Source: Victivallales bacterium (lineage in GTDB: Bacteria > Verrucomicrobiota > Lentisphaeria > Oligosphaerales > Lenti-02). From it: a stretch of 7,343 nt of DNA. The translations under genes were made by a program, and so were the position numbers. The stretch lies in assembly GCA_018648945.1 (NCBI GenBank), contig JABGQJ010000386.1, positions 1 through 7,343 of the forward strand, in the 5' to 3' direction. Shown here in pieces: positions 6,277 through 7,343 of the stretch (position 1 is its first letter; each line of letters starts with the position of its first letter). The notes beneath the pieces were generated by a model. The model worked only from the letters and a program-made list of their open reading frames with translations, did no database searches and was not told where the DNA came from.

Positions 6277-7343
6277 GCCGGAACGCTTCTGGTCTCGGGT
6301 TGGTGCTCCTCTCCGTCGCTGTTCTGTTCACGGGTTGTTGTTCCCTCGCGGCCGGGAGCGCCGAACCCGGGGGAGCGACGCGAGTACTCGTGGCCGACGA
6401 TTTCGAGGAGGGGATCGTCAAGAGTGTCACGCGCGACCCGCACGGCGATGCAACGGGCTTTCGGTTGCACGCTCCTGCTCCCCAGCTGCGCTGCATGCTG
6501 CCGGTCATCGACTCCACGGGCGCGGCCGGGGTCTCCGAGCACGCGGGCGGTGCGGGCGGCAGCGCGAAGTCGATTCGGGTCAAGAACTCTCGTTCCGTCA
6601 AGCTCGGCCACACGCCGTCGCTCTGCTGGTGGCTGTACAACGAGGAGGTCATCAAGAGCGGCACGCTGAGAATCTCCTTCGACCTGCTGATCCCCAGGAA
6701 GGGGGGGGCGTCGGTCACCCTTCTCGCCCGCGATTTTACCAAGAGGAGGGACCATCTGTCCCTGGCCTGTGCCGCCGACCATGTGCGCCTAAACGACAAG
6801 CGAATCCCGACTACGCCGGGCGAGTGGGTACACTGCGCGCTGTCCCTGCCCGTGGGGATCGAGGGGGGCAGGCTCCGCCTCACCGTCAACGATGCCCGGT
6901 TGGGCACAAGGCAAGTGGACGCGCCGCTTGCCGGTGCCGTGCCCCGCATCGACTGGATCGCGTTCGTCCTCTTCGGCAAGAACGATGGGCATGTGTTGCT
7001 TGACAATCTCCGGGTCCAGATCGAGAGCGAGGTAGCCATCCAGCAAGCCCCCACTGAAGTGGACGTGCCGAAACCGGAGACGGCATGGCAGGCAACGCCC
7101 GCTGTCGTCCTGGATGTCTTCCCCGCGTCCGCCGTGGCGCTCCCCGAGGCACAGCGGGGCTGGACCAAGATGACATCGGCCTACTACCCGAGCGATAGCT
7201 CCTGGACCCTGGGATTGGACGAGCGCTGGGTCTTCCTTCACGAGGTCGAGCACCGGCAGGATGAACACAACTCCTTCAGCCTGCGCATCGGCAAGGGCGG
7301 CCAGATCTACTCCCTCCGGGGGGCCTTCGGCGAGAGTGTTCCC
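6273..7343 (+). CDS. Exported protein with N-terminal concanavalin-like beta-sandwich; C-terminus beyond the window
   Basis: Function is not recognised. The frame reads 357 codons without a stop up to the right edge, so the gene is truncated there. Residues 1-30 are an export signal: MSRN, a hydrophobic stretch 7-20, then FTGC with Cys22 as a possible lipoprotein site (relaxed lipobox, Phe at -3); cleavage after GSA (30) by signal peptidase I is the alternative. Residues 38-251 form a predicted jelly-roll, opening VLVADDFEEG and closing GHVLLDNLRVQIES. It resembles the last 200 residues of the upstream protein: SGTLRISFDLLIP (129-141) against GGVLTLSFDVMMS, and PGEWVHCALSLP (182-193) against KGGWHHVELSF. 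A Pro/Thr-containing linker (258-276) leads into a second domain starting near 279, with GWTKMTSAYYPSD (296-308) and RIGKGGQIYSLRGAFGES (338-355), which I cannot assign. The start is set by the ATGA overlap, the GGAG site and the signal peptide. It could be a surface glycan-binding protein or a multidomain enzyme whose catalytic part lies outside. Confidence 0.82.
   Translation, partial: MSRNASGLGLVLLSVAVLFTGCCSLAAGSAEPGGATRVLVADDFEEGIVKSVTRDPHGDATGFRLHAPAPQLRCMLPVIDSTGAAGVSEHAGGAGGSAKSIRVKNSRSVKLGHTPSLCWWLYNEEVIKSGTLRISFDLLIPRKGGASVTLLARDFTKRRDHLSLACAADHVRLNDKRIPTTPGEWVHCALSLPVGIEGGRLRLTVNDARLGTRQVDAPLAGAVPRIDWIAFVLFGKNDGHVLLDNLRVQIESEVAIQQAPTEVDVPKPETAWQATPAVVLDVFPASAVALPEAQRGWTKMTSAYYPSDSSWTLGLDERWVFLHEVEHRQDEHNSFSLRIGKGGQIYSLRGAFGESVP

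Noticed and set aside
6335..7003. A 222-codon + strand open frame in an alternative frame
   Set aside because: It is Arg-rich and out of phase with the 6273 frame, which carries the export signal and the beta-sandwich pattern through the whole interval.
6164..7168. Minus-strand open frames of 334 and 275 codons (the latter at 5955-6782) near the right end
   Set aside because: They oppose the propeller C-terminus and the last gene, whose + frame has a signal peptide, start context and module similarity. The minus frames are Arg/Ser/Pro- or Gly/Arg-rich shadows.
1..7343. tRNA, rRNA, CRISPR, insertion sequence or phage elements
   Set aside because: Coding sequence fills nearly the whole window, and I saw no regularly spaced repeats, terminal inverted repeats, transposase motifs or cloverleaf-like segments.

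Overview
The window is a GC-rich stretch of bacterial chromosome or metagenome contig, with every gene on the + strand and almost no non-coding DNA. It holds the 3' part of a type I sulfatase gene, a complete GH29-type alpha-L-fucosidase gene, a complete gene for a very large exported PQQ-like beta-propeller protein, and the 5' part of an exported protein gene that runs off the right edge. The gene types, and especially the architecture of the propeller protein (a degenerate methyltransferase-like head on two PQQ-like propellers), are those I associate with Planctomycetota, Verrucomicrobiota/Kiritimatiellota, Lentisphaerota and similar polysaccharide-degrading lineages. That assignment is inferred from family resemblance, not shown by a marker gene.

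Layout: 2-1099 sulfatase (N-terminus missing); 1096-2418 fucosidase, overlapping the sulfatase stop by 4 bp (ATGA); a 24-bp gap carrying a Shine-Dalgarno-like AGGA; 2443-6276 the 1277-residue propeller protein; and 6273-7343 the last gene, again with a 4-bp ATGA overlap and open to the edge. No promoter, terminator, RNA gene, CRISPR array, insertion sequence or sizeable DNA repeat was recognised. The spacing suggests one polycistronic, translationally coupled operon whose promoter lies to the left and whose end lies to the right.

Sulfatase plus alpha-fucosidase suggests removal of sulfate and then fucose from a sulfated, fucose-containing glycan (a fucoidan-like polysaccharide or a mucin/host glycan). 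The substrate is inferred. The two downstream proteins look exported. They share a C-terminal (propeller protein) or N-terminal (last gene) beta-sandwich module that resembles a concanavalin-like carbohydrate-binding domain, so they may bind or present glycan at the cell surface.

The most interesting points are the methyltransferase-like head that has lost its glycine-rich SAM loop, a cysteine-rich CxC segment between the two propellers, the module shared by two adjacent proteins, and a fucosidase without any visible export signal among exported neighbours.
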